DNA of 39,703 nt from Prevotella sp. (GTDB taxonomy: Bacteria; Bacteroidota; Bacteroidia; Bacteroidales; Bacteroidaceae), in assembly GCA_022511075.1 (NCBI GenBank), contig JAFLSE010000010.1:48555-88257 (forward strand), read 5' to 3'. Below, in pieces: positions 16,287 to 24,508 of this stretch. The translations under genes were made by a program, and so were the position numbers. The first letter of the stretch is position 1. Each line of letters starts with the position of its first letter. Under the pieces are notes generated by a model that searched no databases, was not told where the DNA came from, and worked only from the letters and a program-made list of their open reading frames with translations.

Positions 16287-16319
16287 CAGGCACAACAAAC
16301 ATCAAGAAATTAAGAAAGA

Positions 16320-16964
16320 ATGAAAAAACTATCTGTTAGAATCGCTGTTATCTGCACAATGCTGATGGGCAGCGTGAACGCCGGAGCACAAAGTTTGCAG
16401 GATATTCTCGGCGGACTGGTGGGAGGAACAACATCGTCAAGCACTTCAACGGGCGGCGACCTGCTGTCGGGACTTGTGTCAATACTATCAGGCAAGAACA
16501 ACGCTACGGAAAAGACTATCGTAGGAACGTGGGAGTATACAGAACCGGCTATTGTGCTGTCTTCGGACAATATGCTGACAAACGTGGCAGCAAAGGCTGC
16601 GGCAAACAATATAGAAACAAAGTTGCAGAGCTATCTCACAAAATATGGCATTAAGCCGGGAGCAATGAGCATAACATTCTCGGAAGACGGCAAGTTTACG
16701 GAGAAAATCGGCAGCAAGACAACAACAGGAACGTGGAAACTGGAAGACGGACAGCTTGTGATAACATACGGAAAAGTGAAGCCTGTGGCAATAACAACGC
16801 AGGTGGAAGGCAAAAAACTGCTGATTGTCACCGATGCAACGAAACTGTTGGGACTGATGCAAACACTCGGTGCTAAATCGTCGAACAGCACGATATCCAC
16901 AGTGACGACACTGATGAAGGACGTGAACGGTATGCAATGCGGACTAACTTTCGTTAAAAAATAG
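16320..16964 (+). CDS. Secreted DUF4923-like (lipocalin-like) protein
   Basis: The protein has 214 residues with a signal peptide ending near NAGAQ (residue 23). A Ser/Thr/Gly-rich linker (SSSTSTGGDLLSG) follows. The core has two related beta-strand units, each with a pattern of the type GTWEYTEPAIV and TGTWKLEDGQLVITY, plus [15 protein letters not shown]. This is what I remember for the Bacteroidetes DUF4923/lipocalin-like families. It should sit in the periplasm or outer membrane. No ligand or function can be read. It has its own promoter and no obvious partners; rpsP follows after 140 bases with a separate promoter. Confidence 0.8.
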   Translation: MKKLSVRIAVICTMLMGSVNAGAQSLQDILGGLVGGTTSSSTSTGGDLLSGLVSILSGKNNATEKTIVGTWEYTEPAIVLSSDNMLTNVAAKAAANNIETKLQSYLTKYGIKPGAMSITFSEDGKFTEKIGSKTTTGTWKLEDGQLVITYGKVKPVAITTQVEGKKLLIVTDATKLLGLMQTLGAKSSNSTISTVTTLMKDVNGMQCGLTFVKK

Positions 16965-17003
16965 TAAATTGCAAGGCTTACCATCGTTTTAGGCGCGAAA
17001 ATG

Positions 17004-17034
17004 TTGTGTATGTCGCATTAAATTAGTAATTTTG
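17004..17034 (+). promoter_or_regulatory. Promoter of rpsP
   Basis: TTG (17004-17006), a 20-base spacer and TAATTTTG (17027-17034) form a Bacteroidetes promoter. The leader to the ATG at 17105 is about 65 nt, A/T-rich, with AATTAAAAAATTAAAC just upstream of the start and no Shine-Dalgarno, as usual in this phylum. Confidence 0.7.
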
Positions 17035-17104
17035 CAGCCGCTATTACGAGATAATGGCATAAAATTCATTTCTAACAATTAAAAAATTAAACATTTAAAA
17101 CAAA

Positions 17105-17647
17105 ATGGCAACAAAAATCAGATTGCAGCGCGGCGGTCGCAAAGGTTATGCTTTTTACCGCATCGTAATCGCTGACGCTCGTGCACCACGTGATGGTAAA
17201 TTTACTGAAAAGATTGGTTCTTACAATCCTAACACCAATCCAGCCACAGTGGACTTGAATTTTGAAAGGGCACTCTACTGGGTGAACTGCGGCGCACAGC
17301 CTACAGACACTGTACGCACTATCTTGAGCCGTGAGGGCGTTTACCTGATGAAGCACCTCCAGGGCGGTGTAAAGAAAGGCGCATTTGACGAGGCTACCGC
17401 ACAGAAGAAGTTCGACGCTTGGAAAGCTGACAAGCAGAAGGGTCTGCAGAGCATAGCAGAAAATGAAGCAAAGGCAAAGAAAGATGCTGCAGCAAAGAAC
17501 TTGGAAGCAGAGAAGAAAGTGAACGAGGCAATAGCAAAGAAGGTGGCAGAGAAGAAGGCTGCTGCCGTTGAGGCTGCACAGGCTGCGGCTGCCGAAGCAG
17601 CAGCAGAGGCTGCAACAGAAGAAGCTCCTGCAGCAGAGGAGGCATAA
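17105..17647 (+). CDS. rpsP: 30S ribosomal protein S16 with long C-terminal tail
   Basis: Residues 1 to about 80 are the conserved S16 fold ([58 protein letters not shown]), which binds 16S rRNA early in 30S assembly. The protein is 180 residues, about twice the usual size. From about residue 100 there is a low-complexity Ala/Lys/Glu extension that ends in an acidic Ala/Glu run and is predicted to be a long charged helix. Such tails occur in Bacteroidetes S16; their role is not known to me. The gene is alone: rimM and trmD, usual partners elsewhere, are absent here. Confidence 0.97.
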   Translation: MATKIRLQRGGRKGYAFYRIVIADARAPRDGKFTEKIGSYNPNTNPATVDLNFERALYWVNCGAQPTDTVRTILSREGVYLMKHLQGGVKKGAFDEATAQKKFDAWKADKQKGLQSIAENEAKAKKDAAAKNLEAEKKVNEAIAKKVAEKKAAAVEAAQAAAAEAAAEAATEEAPAAEEA

Positions 17648-17683
17648 GCCACAAAGCAATTGTCAAAAAAGGCTCAAATAACT

Positions 17684-17720
17684 AAGGTGACGGTTTAATT
17701 GCCGCCACCTTATTTTATTA
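17684..17720 (+). terminator. Terminator of rpsP
   Basis: Stem AAGGTGACGG (17684-17693) pairs with CCGCCACCTT (17702-17711), with one mismatch and an 8-base loop. A T-rich tail, ATTTTATTATT, follows. It lies 37 bases after the rpsP stop and just before the thrA promoter. Confidence 0.75.
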
Positions 17721-17728
17721 TTATAACA

Positions 17729-17760
17729 TTTGGTGGTATTGATTTTTTTTCGTACCTTTG
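17729..17760 (+). promoter_or_regulatory. Promoter of the threonine operon
   Basis: TTTG (17729-17732), a 20-base spacer and TACCTTTG (17753-17760). Transcription would begin near 17767, so an upstream in-frame ATG at 17758 cannot be used and thrA starts at 17791. The leader is only about 24 nt, leaving no room for a leader-peptide attenuator. Confidence 0.78.
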
Positions 17761-17790
17761 CCGATGATATTTAGTAAGAACGAAAAGCGT

Positions 17791-20220
17791 ATGAAAGTTT
17801 TAAAGTTCGGCGGAACATCCGTAGGTTCTGTAGAAAGTATTCTGAGTTTGCAGAAGATTGTAGAGGGACAGACACAAAAGGTGGTAGTTGTGGTGAGCGC
17901 ATTAGGCGGAATAACCGATAAGCTGATTGCCACATCGAAGATGGCAATGGACGGCAACACCAAGTACGAAGAAGAGTTTGCCGCAATGGTTGAACGCCAC
18001 CACTGTATGATTGACGCTATCATCACGGACGATGAAAAGCGCACTGCCCTCAGAGTAGTAATTGACAAGTTGCTCGACGAACTTAAATCGATATATTACG
18101 GAGTATATCTCATACGCGACCTTAGCCCGAAGACAATGAACGCCATAGTAAGCTATGGCGAAAGATTGAGCAGCCAGATTGTTGCCACACTGATAAAGGG
18201 TGCAAAATGGTATGACTCGCGCGAGTTTATAAAGACGGAGCAGAAGCACGGCAAGCACGTGCTTGACTCGGAACTGACCAACAGGCTTGTGGAGCAGACA
18301 TTCAAGGAGATACCGCAGGTGGCTCTCGTGCCAGGCTTCATAAGCAGCGACGAGACGACGGGCGAGGTGACTAACCTGGGAAGAGGCGGAAGCGACTACA
18401 CGGCAAGCATTATAGCGGCTGCACTGAATGCTGAGGTTTTGGAGATTTGGACAGACGTGAACGGCTTCATGACAGCCGACCCACGAGTGATACGCACGGC
18501 ATATACTATTAATGAGTTGAGCTATGTGGAAGCGATGGAACTTTGCAACTTTGGTGCAAAGGTGATTTATCCGCCAACTATCTACCCTGTTTGCGTGAAG
18601 AATATCCCTATACTTGTTAAGAACACCTTTAATCCCGAAAATCCAGGAACGATAATAAAGGACAAGATAGCCAACGACTCGAAGGCGATAAAGGGTATTT
18701 CGAGTATCAACGGCACTACGCTCATAACAGTGACAGGCCTCTCGATGGTAGGCGTGATTGGAGTAAACCGCCGCATATTCACGGCACTTGCCGACAATGG
18801 CATATCGGTGTTCATGGTGTCGCAGGCATCATCGGAAAACTCCACTTCAATAGGTGTGCGTGATGAGGATGCGGAAGAGGCTGTAAAGGTGCTCAACATT
18901 GAGTTTGCAAAGGAGATAGAGACGGGTGCAATGTATCCGATGCACGCAGAAAGCGGGCTTGCCACGATAGCGATAGTTGGCGAGAACATGAAGCATACGC
19001 CTGGCATAGCCGGCAAGTTGTTCGGAACATTGGGACGAAGCGGCATCAGTGTGATAGCATGCGCACAGGGAGCATCGGAGACTAACATCTCGTTTGTTGT
19101 AGATTCAAGATTCTTGCGCAAGTCGCTCAACGTACTGCACGACTCGTTTTTCCTGAGTGAATACAAGGTGCTCAACCTGTTTATATGCGGTGTGGGCACA
19201 GTGGGCGGAAACCTGCTTGAGCAGATACGCAGTCAGTACAACGAACTGATGACAACACGACGGCTGAAACTGAACGTTGTGGGAATATCGAGCAGCAGGA
19301 ACGCAATATTCAACCGCGACGGAATAGACCTTAACACATATCGTGAGCAGCTGAAAGCCTCGGCGCCAAGCAACCTCAAGAAGATGCGCGACGAGATAAC
19401 GGGTATGAACATATTCAACAGTGTTTTCGTGGACTGCACGGCAAGCCACGACGTGGCTACGATATACCAGACTCTGCTCGATCACAACATATCGGTGGTT
19501 GCAGCAAACAAGGTGGCTGCATCGAGCGAATACAAAAACTATCTGATGCTGAAAAAGACGGCACTGAAACGTGGCGTGAAGTTCTTGTTTGAAACTAATG
19601 TGGGAGCGGGACTTCCAATAATAGGCACTATCAACGACCTGCGCTCGTCGGGCGATAAGATACTGAAGATTGAGGCTGTACTGAGCGGTACGCTTAACTT
19701 TATTTTCAACGAGATTGCAGCCGATGTGCCTTTCTCGGAAACTGTGAAACGTGCAATGGAAAAGGGATACAGCGAGCCAGACCCACGCATAGACCTGAGC
19801 GGAAAGGACGTTATTCGCAAGTTGGTTATCCTGACACGCGAAGCAGGCTACAAGGTGGAGCAAGACGATGTGGAAAAGCACCTCTTTATTCCCGATGACA
19901 TGTTTGAAGGCACAATAGAGGAGTTCTGGAAGAAGCTGCCATCGCTCGATGCCGATTTTGAGAGCAAGCGCAAGGTGTTGGAGAAAGAGAACAAGAAATG
20001 GCGCTTTGTGGCAAAAATGGAGCAAGGTGTTACAAGTGTGTCATTGCAGGCCGTAGACCAGCGTCACCCATTCTACGAACTGGAAGGCAGCAACAATATC
20101 GTGATGCTCACGACGGAACGCTATCTCGACTATCCTATGCTGATACAAGGCTATGGTGCAGGTGCAGGCGTTACTGCGGCAGGCGTTTTTGCAAACATAA
20201 TGAGTATTGCCAACATATAA
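17791..20220 (+). CDS. thrA: Bifunctional aspartokinase / homoserine dehydrogenase I
   Basis: An 809-residue fused enzyme for steps 1 and 3 of the threonine branch. The N-terminal kinase has KFGGTSVG (5-12), GRGGSDYTA and IWTDVNGFMTADPR. Two ACT units in the middle (about 300-450) are the site for threonine feedback. The homoserine dehydrogenase half begins near 460 with the NAD(P) loop FICGVGTVGGN (glycines at 467-472) and carries AANKVAAS, FETNVGAGLPIIG and LSGTLNFIFNE around the catalytic lysine. The start at 17791 is set by the promoter. The next gene begins six bases after the stop. Confidence 0.97.
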   Translation: MKVLKFGGTSVGSVESILSLQKIVEGQTQKVVVVVSALGGITDKLIATSKMAMDGNTKYEEEFAAMVERHHCMIDAIITDDEKRTALRVVIDKLLDELKSIYYGVYLIRDLSPKTMNAIVSYGERLSSQIVATLIKGAKWYDSREFIKTEQKHGKHVLDSELTNRLVEQTFKEIPQVALVPGFISSDETTGEVTNLGRGGSDYTASIIAAALNAEVLEIWTDVNGFMTADPRVIRTAYTINELSYVEAMELCNFGAKVIYPPTIYPVCVKNIPILVKNTFNPENPGTIIKDKIANDSKAIKGISSINGTTLITVTGLSMVGVIGVNRRIFTALADNGISVFMVSQASSENSTSIGVRDEDAEEAVKVLNIEFAKEIETGAMYPMHAESGLATIAIVGENMKHTPGIAGKLFGTLGRSGISVIACAQGASETNISFVVDSRFLRKSLNVLHDSFFLSEYKVLNLFICGVGTVGGNLLEQIRSQYNELMTTRRLKLNVVGISSSRNAIFNRDGIDLNTYREQLKASAPSNLKKMRDEITGMNIFNSVFVDCTASHDVATIYQTLLDHNISVVAANKVAASSEYKNYLMLKKTALKRGVKFLFETNVGAGLPIIGTINDLRSSGDKILKIEAVLSGTLNFIFNEIAADVPFSETVKRAMEKGYSEPDPRIDLSGKDVIRKLVILTREAGYKVEQDDVEKHLFIPDDMFEGTIEEFWKKLPSLDADFESKRKVLEKENKKWRFVAKMEQGVTSVSLQAVDQRHPFYELEGSNNIVMLTTERYLDYPMLIQGYGAGAGVTAAGVFANIMSIANI

Positions 20221-20226
20221 AAGACG

Positions 20227-21495
20227 ATGAAGCATATAATAATTCTCGGCGACGGAATGGCAGACCACAGCGTGGAAAGGCTCGGCGGAAAGACACCGCT
20301 GCAATATGCCAACACGCCATATATGGATATGTTGGCAAGGAACGGGCGTTGCGGACGGCTCATTACCGTGCCAGACGGATATAATCCGGGCAGCGAAGTG
20401 GCAAACACCGCCATTATGGGCTACGACCTCGATACCGTGTACGAAGGGCGCGGACCGTTGGAGGCAGCATCCATAGGCTACGAAATGGCAAAAGACGAAA
20501 TGGCGATACGCTGCAACATCATAACCCTGCACGACGGAAAGATAAAGAATCATCACGGAGGCCACCTCACAACCGAGGAGGCACGTGAACTCATAGACTA
20601 TCTGAACGAACATTTGGGCAATGAGCGGGTTAAGTTCGTCGCAGGAATACAATATCGTCATTTGCTCATTATAAAGGGCGGCAACAAGCATATAGACTGC
20701 GCACCACCGCACGACTATCCTGACCAACCATGGCAACCTCTGTTGGTAAAGCCCGAGAAGGGATATGAGTCGCAGATGTGCGAGGAAGGATGCATGGAGA
20801 ACGGTATTGTGAGAATGACACCGCAGCAGACAGCCGACCTGATAAACGACCTGATACTGAAATCGCAGCCTCTGCTCGAAAGCCACCCTATAAACCAAAG
20901 GCGCAAGGCAGAGGGAAAACTCACGGCAAACAGCATCTGGCCATGGAGCGGAGGCTACCGTCCGAATATGCAGACAATAGCGGAGCAATATCCGCAGGTA
21001 GGTTCGGGCAGCGTTATATCTGCCGTGGATTTGATAAAGGGTATTGGACACTATGCCGGACTGAACATCGTGGAGGTGGATGGCGCTACGGGACTCTATG
21101 ATACCAACTACGAAGGAAAGGCGCAAGCAGCCATAGAGGCACTAAGGAACGAGGATTTTGTGTTTTTGCACGTTGAGGCAAGCGACGAAGCCGGACATGA
21201 CGGCGATGTGGACTTGAAGGTGCGCACTATAGAATATCTTGACAGCAGGATAATAGCACCGATATACGACGAGGTGAGCAAGTGGAATGAGCCTGTATGT
21301 ATTGCGGTATTGCCCGACCACTTCACACCCGTGGAGACACGTACTCACGTTGGCGAACCTGTACCATTCATTATATATTATAAAGGTATAGATCCAGACG
21401 GCGTGGAGAGATACGACGAGCAATCGTGCATTTCGGGCAGTTACGGAATGCTGCGCCTGCAAGAGTTTATGAAGGAATTTATGAAAATACAATAA
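20227..21495 (+). CDS. ApgM-like phosphomutase-superfamily enzyme, probable homoserine kinase
   Basis: The 422-residue protein belongs to the alkaline-phosphatase superfamily, archaeal-type cofactor-independent phosphoglycerate mutase. Metal and active-site residues seen are D9 (ILGDGMAD), S56 in NPGSEVANTAIMGYD (the phosphoserine position), DEAGHDGD at 320-327, D364-H365 in LPDHFTPVE, and H374 (THVGEP). As a mutase it would interconvert 2- and 3-phosphoglycerate. Its position between thrA and thrC, six bases after one and two before the other, with no GHMP-type thrB, points instead to homoserine phosphorylation. Members of this family in Bacteroides have been proposed as the missing homoserine kinase. 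Family is certain; substrate is inferred from context. Confidence 0.92.
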   Translation: MKHIIILGDGMADHSVERLGGKTPLQYANTPYMDMLARNGRCGRLITVPDGYNPGSEVANTAIMGYDLDTVYEGRGPLEAASIGYEMAKDEMAIRCNIITLHDGKIKNHHGGHLTTEEARELIDYLNEHLGNERVKFVAGIQYRHLLIIKGGNKHIDCAPPHDYPDQPWQPLLVKPEKGYESQMCEEGCMENGIVRMTPQQTADLINDLILKSQPLLESHPINQRRKAEGKLTANSIWPWSGGYRPNMQTIAEQYPQVGSGSVISAVDLIKGIGHYAGLNIVEVDGATGLYDTNYEGKAQAAIEALRNEDFVFLHVEASDEAGHDGDVDLKVRTIEYLDSRIIAPIYDEVSKWNEPVCIAVLPDHFTPVETRTHVGEPVPFIIYYKGIDPDGVERYDEQSCISGSYGMLRLQEFMKEFMKIQ

Positions 21496-21497
21496 CA

Positions 21498-22799
21498 ATG
21501 AAATATTACAGCACAAACAAGAAAGCACCTTTGGCAACACTGCAAGAGGCTGTTGTGAAAGGATTGGCAGGTGACCGCGGACTATATATGCCGCAGGAAA
21601 TAAAACCGTTGCCAAAAGAGTTTTTCGACAACATAGAGAATATGTCGTTCCACGAAATAGCATACACGGTGGCAGAGGCATTCTTCGGTGAGGACTTGCC
21701 AGCCGATGATTTGAAAAAGATTGTATGCGACACGCTTGCATTCGACTGTCCCGTAGTACATGTGAACGACAATATCTATAGCCTTGAACTCTATCACGGT
21801 CCGACCCTTGCATTCAAGGATGTCGGTGCACGCTTTATGGCACGACTGCTGCAATATTTCATTCGCCGTGAGAGCAATGAACGTGTGAATGTGCTCGTTG
21901 CTACAAGTGGTGATACAGGCAGTGCCGTGGCAAATGGTTTTCTCGGTGTTGACGGCATACATGTATATGTGCTTTACCCAAAAGGCAAGGTGAGCAAGAT
22001 ACAGGAATGCCAGTTTACCACCCTCGGCAAGAACATAACGGCAATAGAAGTTGATGGTGTTTTCGACGACTGCCAAGCATTGGTGAAGAGCGCATTCATG
22101 GACGACGAATTGAACAGGCACATGAAACTTACATCTGCCAACTCAATAAACCTGGCACGTTTCCTGCCGCAGTCGTTCTACTATTTCAATGCCTACGCAC
22201 AAATGAAGAAACTCGGCAAGGCAGACAATATGGTGGTGTGTGTGCCGTCGGGCAATTTCGGCAATATCTGTGCCGCCCTCTTCGGACACGCAATGGGACT
22301 GCCAATAAAGCGTTTCATTGCCGCAAACAACGCCAACGACATTTTCTATAACTATCTGCAAACAGGAAAATATGAGCCTCAACCAAGCAAGCAGACCATA
22401 GCAAACGCAATGGACGTGGGCGACCCTTCGAACTTTGCACGCATCTATGACTTGTACAACGGTGACCACGCAAAGATAGCAGCATTAATCAGCGGTGCTA
22501 CTTACAGCAACGAGCAGATAGCACAGACAATGAAAGCCTGCTACGACAAGACAGGCTATATACTTGACCCACACGGAGCATGCGGCTATCGTGCACTCGC
22601 AGAGCAACTTGCCGACAATGAAGCAGGCGTATTCTGCGAGACTGCTCACCATGCAAAGTTCAAGGACACCGTAGAGCCGATTATCGGTGCGGAGGTGGAA
22701 ACTCCTACCCGACTTGCGGAGTTTATGAAAGGCGAAAAGCAAAGTGTGGCAATGACAAAAGACTTTGATGCCTTCAAGGCATTCCTTATGAAAGAATAA
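21498..22799 (+). CDS. thrC: Threonine synthase
   Basis: This 433-residue PLP enzyme converts O-phosphohomoserine to threonine, the final step. The PLP lysine is K107 in GPTLAFKDVGARF. Phosphate-binding and cofactor blocks VATSGDTGSAVANGF and CVPSGNFGNICAAL are present, and the N-terminal MKYYSTN..PLATLQEAVVKGLAGDRGLYMP is typical of the long class (ThrC-I). The ATG at 21498 lies two bases after the upstream stop. The frame also opens earlier, but that would overlap the ApgM-like gene. The stop at 22797-22799 abuts RNase P RNA. Confidence 0.97.
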   Translation: MKYYSTNKKAPLATLQEAVVKGLAGDRGLYMPQEIKPLPKEFFDNIENMSFHEIAYTVAEAFFGEDLPADDLKKIVCDTLAFDCPVVHVNDNIYSLELYHGPTLAFKDVGARFMARLLQYFIRRESNERVNVLVATSGDTGSAVANGFLGVDGIHVYVLYPKGKVSKIQECQFTTLGKNITAIEVDGVFDDCQALVKSAFMDDELNRHMKLTSANSINLARFLPQSFYYFNAYAQMKKLGKADNMVVCVPSGNFGNICAALFGHAMGLPIKRFIAANNANDIFYNYLQTGKYEPQPSKQTIANAMDVGDPSNFARIYDLYNGDHAKIAALISGATYSNEQIAQTMKACYDKTGYILDPHGACGYRALAEQLADNEAGVFCETAHHAKFKDTVEPIIGAEVETPTRLAEFMKGEKQSVAMTKDFDAFKAFLMKE

Positions 22800-22802
22800 T
22801 AA

Positions 22803-23217
22803 AAACAGTGCTCCGGTCTGTCGCTGGCACAGCAATGTGCGAGAGGAAAGTCCGGGCAGCATATGGCATCCCACTCCCGAAAATAGGAGCCATTGGTGAC
22901 AGTGGGATATGGCAGAAGAAAATAACCGCTCCCGCCCTGTTTCCGCAAGGATAATAGGATGAGAGAGCAAGGGTGAGAAGGTAGTGTAAGAGACTACCAG
23001 TCGGCTGGTGACAGTCGGGCTGTGTCATCTGGGGGCTGCAAGTTCATGTATACCGTCGTCTGAGGGCGGCCAGTCCGATTTTCCCATTTTCAACAAAATG
23101 CGCGAAAACGGCGGAGGGTAGAACGCTTGAGCCGTATGGCAACATACGGAGTAGATAAATGACAGACGCCGATATTAGTATCGGTACAGAACCCGGCTTA
23201 TAGGAGCACTGTTTTTT
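22803..23217 (+). ncRNA. rnpB: RNase P RNA, bacterial type A, with terminator
   Basis: This is the catalytic RNA that cleaves 5' leaders from tRNA precursors. Conserved core blocks are GAGGAAAGTCCGGGC (22840-22854 region), the CUGCAAGUUCAUG segment, the GAGGGTAGAACGCTTGAG stretch (GGAGGGTAGAAC near 23113), and the 3' block ACAGAACCCGGCTTATAG. The ends pair as helix P1: AACAGTGCTCC near 22804-22814 with GGAGCACTGTT at 23203-23213. The closing stem is followed by a T-run (to 23217), so P1 doubles as a terminator-like element. Exact mature ends are not determined. Short open frames inside it are spurious. Confidence 0.95.
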
Positions 23218-23227
23218 TAGATTATTT

Positions 23228-24508
23228 TCAGCAACCCTTATGCGTCATTATGTTCAGTACCATATCGTCTATGGTACACATTGCGTCTGCACCTATGGAA
23301 GTCAGGTTGCGTATTGAGCAGTCAACATCTTCATCTATGATGCCTTCAGCACTGGTGACGCATTTTCCTTCCATTGATAACAAGGCTGAAAGAATGGCTG
23401 TGCTCACACCAGAGGAGATTTTGAGTGAACAAGAAGGCTTGGCACCATCGCATATCATACCAGTAATATTGGCAATCATATTCTTCACGGCATTGCAGAT
23501 GCGCACGTAGTCGCCTCCCATAAGATAAGTGATACCACAACAACTGCCTATACCGGCAACAACACAACCGCAAAGTGCGGAAAGTCTGCCAAGATTTTGC
23601 TTGATGTATATCGCCGTGAGGTGGCTTATAATAAGGGCACGTACAAGCTCTTCATCGGTATTCTCGTTCTCAATAGCAAACACCATAACGGGATTTGTAG
23701 CACAAATACCTTGGTTGCCGCTACCGCTATTGCTCATAACCGGCACCATAGCGCCTCCCATACGTGCATCGCAGGCAGAAGCGGTCTTGGCTATAATCTT
23801 TGAGAAGATACTACGTCCGAAGATGCCTTGCGCAAGAGGACGGTCGATTGTCTTTCCGAGATTGTGCCCATAATTGCCTTTGATAGCTTCACGGGCAGCA
23901 TTCATATTATACTCACCTGCTTTCTTGATAAACTCTATTTCAGAAAGTGGTGCAGTGGTGGCAAAGTCGTATACGAGACGGAAATCAAGTTCAATGTCTT
24001 TATCGTCGCTGTCATCGCACGATGAAGAGATGTTGCGCTTATCAAACACTATTTCATCGCCCTTTGCCTCATATACAAAATTCGTGTGTCCGCCGCTTAT
24101 TATAGCCACAGCATCATCGCAATGCACTTCGACATAAAGTTTTTCGGAAATGCATTCCTTCAAATTGATACTGATACGTTTTTCGTCAATATATTGCTTG
24201 CCGTTTTCGAGTGCTTCGGGTATCAAGTCCTTGATAACCTCAAGTCCGTATTCCGACTTGCCAATTAGAGCACCCAAGGCTATTGCTATGGGCAGTCCTA
24301 TCATTCCCGTGCCGGGTATGCCCACACCCATTGCATTCTTTATGATGTTGGCACTCAGAAATGCCTCTATCTTTTCAGGCTTTCTGCCGAGCAACTCTGC
24401 GGCACGAGCAGTACAGAGTGCCACTGCCATAGGCTCAGTACATCCAATGGCTGGCACAACCTCCTTATGTATCAAGGAGAGAATACGGTTTCTGACGTTC
24501 TGCTCCAT
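23228..24508 (-). CDS. UPF0597 / L-cysteine desulfidase-like Fe-S enzyme
   Basis: The 426-residue protein is related to the alpha chain of Fe-S L-serine dehydratase and to CyuA (YhaM). Family members break cysteine into pyruvate, ammonia and sulfide in the cytoplasm. Putative cluster ligands are C23 (PAIGCTEP), a cysteine in GIGSCCGITYLMGG, and the pair in ICDGAKPSC, whose spacing of seven matches the archaeal desulfidase. NSGSGNQGI is the family's substrate-region motif. Cysteine, serine or another amino acid could be the substrate. The start codon overlaps the dsbD stop by one base, so translation is coupled. It converges on rnpB. Confidence 0.9.
   Translation of the reverse strand: MEQNVRNRILSLIHKEVVPAIGCTEPMAVALCTARAAELLGRKPEKIEAFLSANIIKNAMGVGIPGTGMIGLPIAIALGALIGKSEYGLEVIKDLIPEALENGKQYIDEKRISINLKECISEKLYVEVHCDDAVAIISGGHTNFVYEAKGDEIVFDKRNISSSCDDSDDKDIELDFRLVYDFATTAPLSEIEFIKKAGEYNMNAAREAIKGNYGHNLGKTIDRPLAQGIFGRSIFSKIIAKTASACDARMGGAMVPVMSNSGSGNQGICATNPVMVFAIENENTDEELVRALIISHLTAIYIKQNLGRLSALCGCVVAGIGSCCGITYLMGGDYVRICNAVKNMIANITGMICDGAKPSCSLKISSGVSTAILSALLSMEGKCVTSAEGIIDEDVDCSIRNLTSIGADAMCTIDDMVLNIMTHKGC

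Noticed and set aside
17758..17790. Earlier start of thrA at 17758
   Set aside because: This codon lies within the -7 box of the thr promoter and could not be in the message.
19105..21126. Long minus-strand open frames (about 306 and 361 codons) opposite thrA and the ApgM-like gene
   Set aside because: Both genes on the plus strand are clear family members; the opposite frames have His/Cys/Tyr-rich, unstructured composition typical of antisense frames.
22769..22783. Perfect palindrome ATGCCTT-C-AAGGCAT inside the thrC end
   Set aside because: It is coding sequence (codons for DAFKAF), has no T-run, and nothing suggests a function; coincidence is likely.
22786..23028. Minus-strand open frames across the thrC end and the following region
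   Set aside because: They lie over RNase P RNA, whose conserved core and closing helix explain the sequence.
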